Source of the DNA: an uncultured Porphyromonadaceae bacterium
GTDB taxonomy: Bacteria; Bacteroidota; Bacteroidia; Bacteroidales; Muribaculaceae
Assembly (NCBI GenBank): GCA_902475285.1
Contig: CABRZA010000135.1
Span: 1 to 6,557 of the forward strand
Length of the DNA: 6,557 nt
Direction: 5' to 3'
Shown here in pieces: positions 1 to 6,547 of the stretch. The stretch's first letter is position 1. Each line of letters begins with the position of its first letter. Position numbers and translations under genes: made by a program. Under the pieces are notes generated by a model. The model was not told the origin of the DNA. It worked only from the letters and a program-made list of their open reading frames with translations, and did not search any database.

Positions 1-882
1 TCGCTCCTCACCTCGCCCCTCGACCTCACCATCACCGTCGTGCCCGGCTTCTATGAAGAACCCGGCATACCCGTGGAAATTATCGAGCCCAAGGCACCCG
101 CTGCCGACGCCGAAGGCAATCTTCTTCTCACCAATGCTTCCGAACTGGCATACATTGCCAAGTCCATAAACAGCGGTTCCGATGAGTTCAATGGCAAGAC
201 CATCAAGCTTGCAAACGACCTCGACCTGGGCACAAACGAATTTGCCCCCATCGGCGACTATCAGGCAAACGCACCCTTCTCCGGCACATTCGACGGTCAG
301 GGCCACACCATCAAGGGCGGCGTGATAAGCAACCTTAACGGCGACGGCTCCACGGCAGCCCTCATCGGCTTTATGAAGAACGGCACCGTGAAAGACCTCA
401 CCATCGACGGCATCAAGGTTGAGAGCAACCACTTTGCTGCCGCTGCCGTAGCTCTCATCCACGTTCCCGCCGAAGCCGGTGCCTACAACTACATCACCAA
501 TGTTAAGGTTGTGAACGCCGACGTCCGTTCGGCCGCTTTCGATGCCGGCAGCAATTACGACGGCGGCAACAAAGTGGGCGGCATTTATGGCTTCACCCAA
601 TATAACATTCACCTCTCCGGCTGCACTGTGGAGAACAGTTACATCCAGGGCTACCGCGAAGTGGGCGGCCTGGCAGGCACCATCGGCAATCTCGGCGACC
701 ACCGCACGAGCTTCACCAACAATACAGTTAAGGGCTGCACCATCGCTCAGGATCTGCGCCATGACTACAAGGACACCACTCCGACCACGGTTGGTGAAAT
801 TGCAGGTCAATTCCTCAACAACGCTCCCATCGACGACACCAACACCGCCGCCAACTGCCAAATCATCACTATCACGGAATAA
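1..882 (+). CDS. GLUG-repeat beta-helix surface protein, C-terminal fragment
   Basis: The frame is open from base 1 to a TAA at 880-882, so this is the last 293 residues of a larger protein. The GTG at base 40 is only an internal valine codon. Numbering from base 1, residues 44-80 and the block FDGQGHTI at 97-104 match the usual opening of Bacteroidales GLUG-type domains: an a-E-L-A-x-I-A helix, K-T-I-x-L-x-x-D-L-D-L, then x-P-I-G and F-x-G-T-F-D-G-Q-G. After this come four turn motifs spaced along the chain: ALIGF near 120, VGGIYG at 192-197, VGGLAG at 221-226 and VGEIAG at 264-269. Each is followed by strands with N-x-x-V/I, as in right-handed beta-helices. Such proteins are usually secreted or anchored adhesin-like proteins, but ligand and anchoring cannot be told here because the N-terminus is missing. 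No C-terminal sorting domain is apparent; the chain stops right after the last strand. The residues before the GLUG part (TITVVPGFYEE) could end a separate beta-sandwich domain, which is a guess. The gene converges on the minus-strand operon. Confidence 0.8.
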   Translation, partial: SLLTSPLDLTITVVPGFYEEPGIPVEIIEPKAPAADAEGNLLLTNASELAYIAKSINSGSDEFNGKTIKLANDLDLGTNEFAPIGDYQANAPFSGTFDGQGHTIKGGVISNLNGDGSTAALIGFMKNGTVKDLTIDGIKVESNHFAAAAVALIHVPAEAGAYNYITNVKVVNADVRSAAFDAGSNYDGGNKVGGIYGFTQYNIHLSGCTVENSYIQGYREVGGLAGTIGNLGDHRTSFTNNTVKGCTIAQDLRHDYKDTTPTTVGEIAGQFLNNAPIDDTNTAANCQIITITE

Positions 883-900
883 TCCCCGCGATACCAACAC

Positions 901-930
901 AAATGCCGCGCCTTTTCGGGTGCGGCATTT
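901..930. terminator. Bidirectional intrinsic terminator between convergent genes
   Basis: Arms 901-912 and 919-930 pair over 12 positions (nine perfect outer pairs, one G-T wobble, two further G-C pairs) around a six-base TTTTCG loop. The stem ends in AAA/TTT, so each transcript has a short U-rich tail on its 3' side (ATTTATGTTT on plus, ATTTGTGTT on minus). The hairpin begins 18 bases after the plus-strand stop and 21 bases after the minus-strand stop, which fits a shared terminator. The T-tracts are short, so efficiency is uncertain. Confidence 0.75.
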
Positions 931-951
931 ATGTTTCAATACGTGAAAGCG

Positions 952-1902
952 TTAAAGGCGGTAGGCCGTGAGGTACCCGTCATCGAAGACGAGATATATG
1001 CCGTCGTTGTAAGCCCACCGCTCCGACATGCCGCCGTAGGTAGGTATGCGAAGTACGTCGTCGGGCTGACCGAGTGCGAGCCGGCACTCCTGGCGCGTCA
1101 TGCCCTCGCGTACGCGCGAGCGCACTATGAGGCTCCATATCTCGTCCTTGATTTCGGGATACTGGCGACGCGGGTCGCCGAGAAAAAAGAGTCGCTCGAA
1201 AGTGCGCGTGTCGGCACGGCCGTTACCCACGCTCATAAGCATCATGCCCGGACGGCTGTCGGCCACGGTGTGGAAGCACACAGCGGCGGGGAAGTACTGG
1301 TCGCCGGCAACAACAGAGTCGACGTCGACAGCCACATAGCGCAGTCCCGCTATGGCGTGGCGGTCGCCGTCGGGGCTGTACCACTGCGGCGTGCGTGTGT
1401 ATAGACGGCGGCCGCGCAGACGGCTGTCGATGGCTCCGACGAGCTCGTTGTCGACGGCGAATGGCACGTCGAGCTGCGCAAGAGTGTCGACGGCAGCAAG
1501 CGCCACAGAGGGCAGACGGTAGCGGTGCACGGCACCCGAGGCGTCGGCGAAAAGCACATCGGTGGCGTCGAGACCCGAGAGTGTGTTGGCAGCCTCGAAG
1601 GCCTTGAAATACAGTGAGGAACCCACGCGGGAGCTGTCGTCGGGTTCAGCCGGGACAAAGATGCGGCCTATGCGGCCGTCGGCCACCGTAAAGGCTTTGC
1701 CCGGCGCCCATGCGGCTGGGGCCTGCGGCTGTACGCCTTCCATAAAGGCAGCCTCGGCGGATGCCGGAGGGACGGGGGCTGTGCGTGCCGCTGCATCGTC
1801 GGCCGAGATGCGCGGCGTGCTCTCTATACCCGTAAAGCACGACTGCGCCGCCACGGCGGCGACGGCAGTCAGTGCTGCAAGCAGATAGCGCGAACAGGTC
1901 AT
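952..1902 (-). CDS. Lipoprotein of unknown role with BamE/SmpA-like C-terminal motif
   Basis: This is a 316-residue protein and the last gene of the operon. The N-terminus has a short basic start, an Ala/Val-rich hydrophobic core at 8-19 and a candidate lipidated Cys22 in AAQSC; Gln at position -2 makes the lipobox atypical. Residues 33-66 are Ala/Pro-rich and probably a flexible tether. Residues 67-255 form a globular region I do not recognise, with alternating strands and Trp/Tyr patches. Residues 264-316 resemble the SmpA/OmlA/BamE fold: V-R-E-G-M-T-x-x-E at 264-272, L-G-Q-P at 277-280, then W-A-Y at 296-298 and L-V-F-D-D-G at 304-309. In BamE this motif belongs to a small lipoprotein of the beta-barrel assembly machine, but the motif also occurs in unrelated lipoproteins, so a BAM role is not implied. 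The start ATG overlaps the stop of the prolyl oligopeptidase gene (ATGA), which points to translational coupling and supports this start. Confidence is high that the gene is real, low for function. Confidence 0.85.
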   Translation of the reverse strand: MTCSRYLLAALTAVAAVAAQSCFTGIESTPRISADDAAARTAPVPPASAEAAFMEGVQPQAPAAWAPGKAFTVADGRIGRIFVPAEPDDSSRVGSSLYFKAFEAANTLSGLDATDVLFADASGAVHRYRLPSVALAAVDTLAQLDVPFAVDNELVGAIDSRLRGRRLYTRTPQWYSPDGDRHAIAGLRYVAVDVDSVVAGDQYFPAAVCFHTVADSRPGMMLMSVGNGRADTRTFERLFFLGDPRRQYPEIKDEIWSLIVRSRVREGMTRQECRLALGQPDDVLRIPTYGGMSERWAYNDGIYLVFDDGYLTAYRL

Positions 1903-4034
1903 TTCGCCGTCGGGTCTACACCAAGATTCTGATAGATAAAGGAATAGATATCGGCATATTCATCCACGACCTTTGCTATGGGCTTGCCTGCACCATGGCC
2001 TGCCTTGCTGTCGATGCGTATGAGTTTGGGCGCGTCACCCGTGTCAGAAGCCTGAAGAGTGGCGGCATACTTGAAGCTGTGGGCCGGCACCACACGGTCA
2101 TCGTGGTCGGCGGTAGTGACCATGATGGCCGGATATGGCGTGCCGTCGTTGCTTATGTTGTGGAGAGGCGAATAGCTGTGGAGATATGCGGCCATCTCGG
2201 GGCTGTCGTCGGCAGTGCCGTAGTCGGCCGCCCAGTTCCAGCCGATGGTGAAGAGGTGGTAGCGCATCATGTCCATCACGCCCACGCGGGGTATGGCCAC
2301 GCGGAAGAGGTCGGGACGCAGGTTTACGGTGGCACCAACAAGGAGACCGCCGTTGGAGCCGCCCTCGATGGTGAGGAGCTGCGGGGTGGTCCATCCTTCG
2401 GCCACCATATGTTCGGCGGCGGCGATGAAGTCGTTGAACACATTCATTTTTTGCATCTTCGTTCCGGCCTTATGCCATTCCTCGCCATACTCTGAGCCTC
2501 CGCGGAGGTTGGCCTGGGCGTAGATGCCGCCGTTTTCGAGCCAAAGGAGACGATTGGGGTTGAACGACGGGTTGAGGCTGATGTTGAAACCTCCGTAGCC
2601 GTAGAGATACACGGGGTTGGTTCGGTCGGCCGTGAGGTTCTTGCGGTGTACGGTGAACATAGGCACGCGCGTGCCGTCGGCCGAGGTGTAGAACACCTGC
2701 TCGGTGATATAGTCCTCGGGGTCGAAGCCGGCAATCTCGGTAGCGAATATCTCCTTGGCGTCGCCCGTGGCGAGGTCGTAGGAGAAGATTGCGGGCGGAT
2801 AGGCGAATGAGGAGAAGTTGTAGAACACGTCGCTGCTCTCGCGCGAGGAACTGAACGAAACGGTGCCGTAGGTGGGCAGCTCTATCTCGCGAATCAGCTT
2901 GCCCGAGAGGTCGTAGAGGTACGCGCGGTTTGCGGCGTCGCGGTCGTAGACGGCGATGAGCCGGTCGGGACCGGCGAACTGCACGGATGTGAGCACGCCG
3001 CCATCGGGGTCTTCGGGAATGATTTCACGCCACTGGTCACGGGCCGGACGGCGAACGTCGACGGCCACGAAGCGGGTGCGGGGAGCTCCGGCGGAAGTAA
3101 GGAGATATACGGTGCCGTCGGCCATCTCAACAACTTGGTTCTCGAAGTCCTGCGAGGGCTCTATCACTGTCCATGCGGCACCGGGGCGGCGGAGATCCTT
3201 CACCATCACGGCATCGCCCGAGCCTTCGCCGCCGGTGAATACGGCCATCATGCTCTCGTCGTGGGCCATCTGCGAAGTGTGGAAGTGAAGCGGATGGGCC
3301 GGGTCGGTAAATGCCTCGGTGTCGGCACTCTGCCCGGTGCCCAGACGGTGGTGCATTATCTTATGGTTGTAGTTGGCGCCCGAACGTTCGCTGCCGGCCT
3401 CGGGGGCGTCGTAGGCGCTGTAATAGAAACCGTCGCCCTGCCATTCCACGCCGGTGAACTTGGCCCACTCTATATGGTCGGGCAGAAGCTCGCGGGTTTC
3501 GGTATCGAGCACGTATATTTCGGTCCAGTCGCTGCCCGAGCGCGAGATGGTGTATGCGGTGTACTTGCCGTCATGGCTCTGGAACACCCCGGTGAGGGCC
3601 ACGGTGCCGTCGTCGCTAAGTGTATTGGGGTCGAGAAAGACCTCCGGCTCGGCCGTAAGGCTATCCTGACGCATGAGCACGCTCTGGTTCTTCGATCCGT
3701 CGTTGGCGTAGAAATAGTATCGGCCGTCGTTTTCCTTGGAGGGCATGCCGCGGCGCCCGAAGCGGTTGAGGGTGTCGAGGCGGCTGTGGATGGCCCGGCG
3801 GTATGGAATTTTCGAAAGATAGTCCTGCGTGACTCGGTTCTCAGCCTCCACCCAGGCGAGGGTGGCTGCTGCTGTGTCGTTTTCAAGAGGACGATAGGTG
3901 TCGACAACTGTCACGCCATTCACTTCGTAGACGGTACTGTCGGCAGGAGCCGCGGGATATTGTACGGCTTTGCCGCCGTTGCCGCAGGCTCCAAGTGTAA
4001 GTGCAGCCATTGCAATATAAGGTGTGTAACGCAT
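1899..4034 (-). CDS. Prolyl oligopeptidase family S9A serine peptidase, lipoprotein
   Basis: This protein cleaves short peptides after proline. It has 711 residues from the ATG at 4034, close to the roughly 710 of typical S9A enzymes. The frame also has a TTG at 4049, but the ATG gives a clean lipoprotein signal: MRY, a hydrophobic core, then LGAC with Cys17. Residues about 25-440 form the N-terminal segment and beta-propeller (repeated strands such as S-R-S-G-S-D-W-T-E-I-Y). Residues about 445-711 are the alpha/beta hydrolase domain. The expected active-site parts are all present: YGYGGFN at 478-484 (oxyanion Tyr480), nucleophile Ser560 in EGGSNGG, Trp601 in the substrate-stacking position, Asp645 and Arg647 in DHDDRVVP, and His680 in AGHGAGKP. 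By the lipobox it should be membrane-anchored on the periplasmic or outer face, unlike the cytosolic animal enzyme. It starts 15 bases after the channel gene and overlaps the next gene by four bases. It could act downstream of the C11 peptidase on released peptides (inference). Confidence 0.96.
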   Translation of the reverse strand: MRYTPYIAMAALTLGACGNGGKAVQYPAAPADSTVYEVNGVTVVDTYRPLENDTAAATLAWVEAENRVTQDYLSKIPYRRAIHSRLDTLNRFGRRGMPSKENDGRYYFYANDGSKNQSVLMRQDSLTAEPEVFLDPNTLSDDGTVALTGVFQSHDGKYTAYTISRSGSDWTEIYVLDTETRELLPDHIEWAKFTGVEWQGDGFYYSAYDAPEAGSERSGANYNHKIMHHRLGTGQSADTEAFTDPAHPLHFHTSQMAHDESMMAVFTGGEGSGDAVMVKDLRRPGAAWTVIEPSQDFENQVVEMADGTVYLLTSAGAPRTRFVAVDVRRPARDQWREIIPEDPDGGVLTSVQFAGPDRLIAVYDRDAANRAYLYDLSGKLIREIELPTYGTVSFSSSRESSDVFYNFSSFAYPPAIFSYDLATGDAKEIFATEIAGFDPEDYITEQVFYTSADGTRVPMFTVHRKNLTADRTNPVYLYGYGGFNISLNPSFNPNRLLWLENGGIYAQANLRGGSEYGEEWHKAGTKMQKMNVFNDFIAAAEHMVAEGWTTPQLLTIEGGSNGGLLVGATVNLRPDLFRVAIPRVGVMDMMRYHLFTIGWNWAADYGTADDSPEMAAYLHSYSPLHNISNDGTPYPAIMVTTADHDDRVVPAHSFKYAATLQASDTGDAPKLIRIDSKAGHGAGKPIAKVVDEYADIYSFIYQNLGVDPTAK

Positions 4035-4049
4035 ATATGTGATAAACAA

Positions 4050-5135
4050 TTATTTAGTAGCCGCCGGCAGATGTACGTCGAGCTGCGGGAAGGGGAAGCT
4101 GACGCCCGCGGCAGGCAACTGATTGTAGATTTCTTCGTTGACGGAGTAGTATACGCCCCAGTAGTCGGCGGTGCGTACCCATGCGGTGACTTTGAGGTCG
4201 ACGGAGCTTGCAGCGAGTTCGCTGAGCTTGACTGTGGGCGTGCGGTCGGGCGCGGGCGCGAGGTATGCGGCCACAGGAGCGGATGTGTCGGCCCCGGCTG
4301 AAGGCACGACCTGAGCCTTACGGCGGAAGAGGCGCGCCATGAAGCCGCGGTGGTCGGCGGCACGGGCTTCGTCGGCCTCGCGCTGGCGGTCGTCGGCTAT
4401 GTCGCTGTCGAGCTTCTCGTCGCCTTTGAGCACGCGCGGGTCGGCGGCGAGGATTTCGAGGATTTTTTGGCGCGCGGCCTCAACGTCGTCGCCGTAGGAT
4501 ATGCCTATCACCCAGTCGACGCGCCTATGGCTCTCGCGCGACCAGTTGTTGATCGACCCGGTGGAGAGGCCGCCGTTGGGGATTATGATGGCCTTGTTGT
4601 CGGGGGTGCACACCACGGTGTGGAAAATCTGAATCTCGCGCACAGTGCCGGCATAGCCCTGGGCCTCGATGTAATCGCCTATCTTATAAGGTTTGAGGAG
4701 GAGTATGAGCACGCCGCCGGCGAAATTCTGCAAGGTACCGCTCAGAGCCATGCCTATGGCAACGCCGGCAGAGGCAAAGATGGCTATGAAGCTCGACGTC
4801 TCGATGCCGAGAATGCCGATCACAATGACTATGAGGATGAAATAGAGCACTATCCTCACCATGCTCAGCACGAAGGTGGTGAGCGAGCGGTCGATGTTGC
4901 GACGTATGAAAATACCGCTCACAAAACGGTATAATTTGTTTACTATCAGGCGTCCTACATAGAACACCACTACGGCTATAAGGAGATTGATGGCAAACGA
5001 CACGGCAGAATTGACCAGCCGTGTCATGAGCTCGTCGAAAGGCAGGGAACGGAGGACTTCCATCTCCTGTGCGCGCGAGGGCACGCTGTCGGGGAGGGCC
5101 GGTGCGACGTCGGCCAAGATAGTGAGCAGATTCAT
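4050..5135 (-). CDS. MscS-family small-conductance mechanosensitive channel with cytoplasmic insertion
   Basis: This is a 361-residue inner-membrane channel that opens under membrane tension and releases solutes during osmotic downshock. Hydrophobic segments lie at about 44-65 (TM1), 86-109 (TM2) and 112-145 (TM3). The pore helix shows the Ala/Gly pattern expected of MscS (SAGVAIGMALSGTLQNFAGG at 122-141), followed by LKPYKIGDYI at 147-156. The beta domain has AGTVREIQIF, IIIPNG at 183-188 and NNWSRE at 196-201. The C-terminal alpha/beta domain resumes at T-V-K-L-S-E-L-A-A-S-S (301-311) and ends with FPFPQLDVHL, very close to E. coli MscS. The protein is longer than the 286-residue E. coli MscS; most of the excess is an insertion at about 238-300. 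The first 40 residues are acidic to mixed and probably periplasmic. The start ATG overlaps the stop of the upstream C11 peptidase gene (ATGA), which supports the start and suggests coupled translation. The gene symbol mscS is withheld because Bacteroidales carry several paralogues. Confidence 0.95.
   Translation of the reverse strand: MNLLTILADVAPALPDSVPSRAQEMEVLRSLPFDELMTRLVNSAVSFAINLLIAVVVFYVGRLIVNKLYRFVSGIFIRRNIDRSLTTFVLSMVRIVLYFILIVIVIGILGIETSSFIAIFASAGVAIGMALSGTLQNFAGGVLILLLKPYKIGDYIEAQGYAGTVREIQIFHTVVCTPDNKAIIIPNGGLSTGSINNWSRESHRRVDWVIGISYGDDVEAARQKILEILAADPRVLKGDEKLDSDIADDRQREADEARAADHRGFMARLFRRKAQVVPSAGADTSAPVAAYLAPAPDRTPTVKLSELAASSVDLKVTAWVRTADYWGVYYSVNEEIYNQLPAAGVSFPFPQLDVHLPAATK
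4236..4424 (-). other. Insertion of about 59 residues in the MscS alpha/beta domain
   Basis: Compared from memory with E. coli MscS, where four residues separate I-L-K from T-V-R-L-N-E-L, this channel has 63 residues (about 238-300) between V-L-K and T-V-K-L-S-E-L. The insert has three parts: an acidic charged stretch (DSDIADDRQREADEARAAD), a basic amphipathic patch (GFMARLFRRKAQ, 264-275) and an Ala/Pro/Ser-rich tail. It would project from the cytoplasmic vestibule. Function is unknown. Confidence 0.75.
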
Positions 5136-6340
5136 TTATGAAGCTTGGAGGCTACGTCGGCATACCAGGAAAGTGTGCTGTAATTCTTGGTATCGGCGTC
5201 GGATGGTTTATTGAGTATATAGGTGGAGAGGCCGGTGGCGCGGTCGAGATCCACGGCGTTCCACAGCCTGGGTGTGGCGTCGGCGTAGAGCACCACACGC
5301 GCGAAGGCTTCGTCGAACTCGGCCATAAGGGCCTCGGCGCCGTCGAAGCGCGGGTTGCCTGCGGCGTCGACGCAGAGGTCGCGCACATAGTCGGCGAAGT
5401 CGAAGTACTTGCAGCTCTGGCGGAGGTTCTCGTAGCGCTGTGGCTCGTAGCCGTCGGTCACGGCAACTGGCGACGCGGTGTATATCGCCGCCGTTGTGCG
5501 TGCCAGAGCGTCGAGAAAGCGTGTGTCGACCACCGTCATGGTGCATGTGCGGCCGCTGCCGGTAAAGCCGAGGTCGTAATACTCGAACGTACTGCGGGCG
5601 GCGGCGAGGAGGTCGGCGTTGCCGTCGGCAAAGAAGTGCTTAACATTCAGGTGGTAAGGCATACCTTCGACGCGCAGTTCCGTAGGGCTGGCAACGATGG
5701 TGGGCGCGGTGTGGCGCATCTCGTAGAGGGTCTCTACCGAGGCCATGAAGCAGCAGTCGAAATATATCCACGCCAACTCGGGGCCGCGCTCGAGGGTGGC
5801 GGCGAGAGTGGTTACGTTCATAGTCTTGCCGGCATCGTTGCCGAAGGAGCGACGGCGGCTGTCGTCGAGCACATCGGCCATGCCGTCCTGCACCCAGCCG
5901 GTGCCGTGGCTCCACAGCACAAGGCCGTACTGCGGGTTGGGGCGCAGAGTCTCCATGTCGGCGAGCACGGCGAGCATGCGTCGGCTATCGACGGAGGGCA
6001 TCGAGCGGTCGTAGGTAAGGATGGTGTCGAGCCCGTCGGATGTAACCTCCATGAGCACTGGATCGCTGCGGTAGCCGGCGTTGTACACCATCAGGTGCGA
6101 GCCGGCGGGAATATCGCCGGCACCGGAGGCCTCGAGCATCTCCTCGATGTCGAGGCGGTCGTAAGTTGTGCCGGGCTGCCCGAGGTTGTTGTTGGCCACT
6201 TGGTAGACGAGGACCGTACGCCCCGGCGGCTCGGGTTCGGGTTCTGGCTGCGGCTGCGGAGGTTCGTCGCCGCACGACGCCAAACTAAGCGCCACGGCGG
6301 CGCCGAAGAAATATTGCAGGAAGCTGAATTTTCGTATCAT
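5132..6340 (-). CDS. Clostripain-family (C11) cysteine peptidase, lipoprotein
   Basis: This is a 402-residue cysteine peptidase. The signal peptide ends in LASC with Cys23 as the lipidated residue, followed by G-D-E-P-P and a Pro/Gln/Glu tether at 27-39. The catalytic domain starts at about residue 41 with R-T-V-L-V-Y-Q-V-A-N-N-N, the usual first strand of C11 enzymes. The catalytic His is His145 in LWSHGTGW, and the nucleophile is most likely Cys197 in FDCCFMASVE, which lines up with the family motif D-x-C-L-M-x-x-x-E; the spacing of 52 residues matches clostripain. Characterised C11 peptidases cut after Arg or Lys and often self-process; whether this one does is not visible. The acidic residues just after the lipid Cys are compatible with the lipoprotein export signal that sends Bacteroidota lipoproteins to the cell surface (inference). 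It is the first gene of the minus-strand operon, with the AT-rich 5' region to its right, and its TGA overlaps the ATG of the channel gene. No purine-rich ribosome binding site precedes its ATG. Confidence 0.93.
   Translation of the reverse strand: MIRKFSFLQYFFGAAVALSLASCGDEPPQPQPEPEPEPPGRTVLVYQVANNNLGQPGTTYDRLDIEEMLEASGAGDIPAGSHLMVYNAGYRSDPVLMEVTSDGLDTILTYDRSMPSVDSRRMLAVLADMETLRPNPQYGLVLWSHGTGWVQDGMADVLDDSRRRSFGNDAGKTMNVTTLAATLERGPELAWIYFDCCFMASVETLYEMRHTAPTIVASPTELRVEGMPYHLNVKHFFADGNADLLAAARSTFEYYDLGFTGSGRTCTMTVVDTRFLDALARTTAAIYTASPVAVTDGYEPQRYENLRQSCKYFDFADYVRDLCVDAAGNPRFDGAEALMAEFDEAFARVVLYADATPRLWNAVDLDRATGLSTYILNKPSDADTKNYSTLSWYADVASKLHK
6227..6256 (-). repeat. Six-base tandem array encoding a Pro-Gln/Pro-Glu tether
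   Basis: Five degenerate six-base units (CAGCCG, CAGCCA, GAACCC, GAACCC, GAGCCG on the coding strand) encode QPQPEPEPEP just after the lipidated Cys of the C11 peptidase. Such linkers hold the enzyme away from the membrane. The unit size preserves the frame, so copy number could vary between strains without breaking the gene. Confidence 0.7.
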
Positions 6341-6440
6341 AATCTACAAAATTAGCAAAAAGTTCGCAAACCGCTTCCTATATTAGAAACTTTTATACAT
6401 TTTTCGCAGAAATAGTGTCCGTTCCTGAAAATGGTTGACT
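6341..6440 (-). promoter_or_regulatory. AT-rich upstream region of the four-gene operon, probable promoter zone
   Basis: This region is clearly richer in A and T than the coding DNA on its left. On the minus strand, TAATTTTG at 6354-6347 fits the Bacteroidota -7 consensus TAnnTTTG. A TTTG lies upstream at 6371-6368, but the gap of 12 bases is too short for the usual -33 spacing of about 19-21. If that -7 element is used, the transcript would start almost at the ATG and be nearly leaderless. A more distal promoter is equally possible. The region is a sound promoter candidate; the exact site is weak. Confidence 0.4.
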
Positions 6441-6480
6441 CGGTTTGGTATGTTTACTGATATTGGTTTACTCTATCTCT

Positions 6481-6509
6481 GGATAAGGTTGACTGACCGG
6501 GTCCTATCC
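6481..6509. repeat. Bulged short inverted repeat
   Basis: GGATAAGG (6481-6488) can pair with CCTATCC (6503-6509) with one bulged A, around a 14-base loop. It directly adjoins the larger palindrome, sharing base 6509. It could be part of the same structured element. Confidence 0.4.
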
Positions 6510-6547
6510 CTGGGCGGAGTTGCCTTCGGGCTACGCCCTCAGTCAAC
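6488..6547. repeat. Competing 9-bp inverted repeat overlapping the palindrome
   Basis: GTTGACTGA (6488-6496) is the exact reverse complement of TCAGTCAAC (6539-6547). Bases 6544-6547 are also part of the right arm of the 14-bp palindrome, so the two pairings cannot form fully at once. On energetic grounds the 14-bp stem should win when both arms are available. Confidence 0.6.

Noticed and set aside
40..882. GTG at base 40 as the true start of the GLUG protein
   Set aside because: The frame continues open to base 1, the upstream residues look like a beta-strand, and there is no signal peptide after the GTG; the gene begins outside the window.
1105..1120. Six-base stem CTCGCG/CGCGAG with a TACG loop
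   Set aside because: It lies inside the lipoprotein coding region and is explained by the codons for S-R-V-R-E; there is no T-run or other regulatory context.
931..1404. Plus-strand open frame just after the terminator
   Set aside because: Most of it is antisense to the terminal lipoprotein gene and its first codons overlap the base of the terminator stem; no domain is visible.
1872..2495. Plus-strand open frame of 207 codons antisense to the hydrolase domain of the oligopeptidase
   Set aside because: It lies opposite the catalytic Ser, Asp and His region, which is strongly constrained on the minus strand; there is no independent coding evidence.
3135..4301. Plus-strand open frame of 388 codons crossing the oligopeptidase and channel genes
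   Set aside because: It spans two well-supported minus-strand genes and their junction, and shows no domain or signal peptide; a composition artefact.
5138..6355. Plus-strand open frame of 405 codons opposite the C11 peptidase gene
   Set aside because: It mirrors a gene with a clear signal peptide, catalytic motifs and operon overlaps. The product is Gly/Val/His-rich with no recognisable domain, as expected for an antisense shadow in GC-rich DNA.
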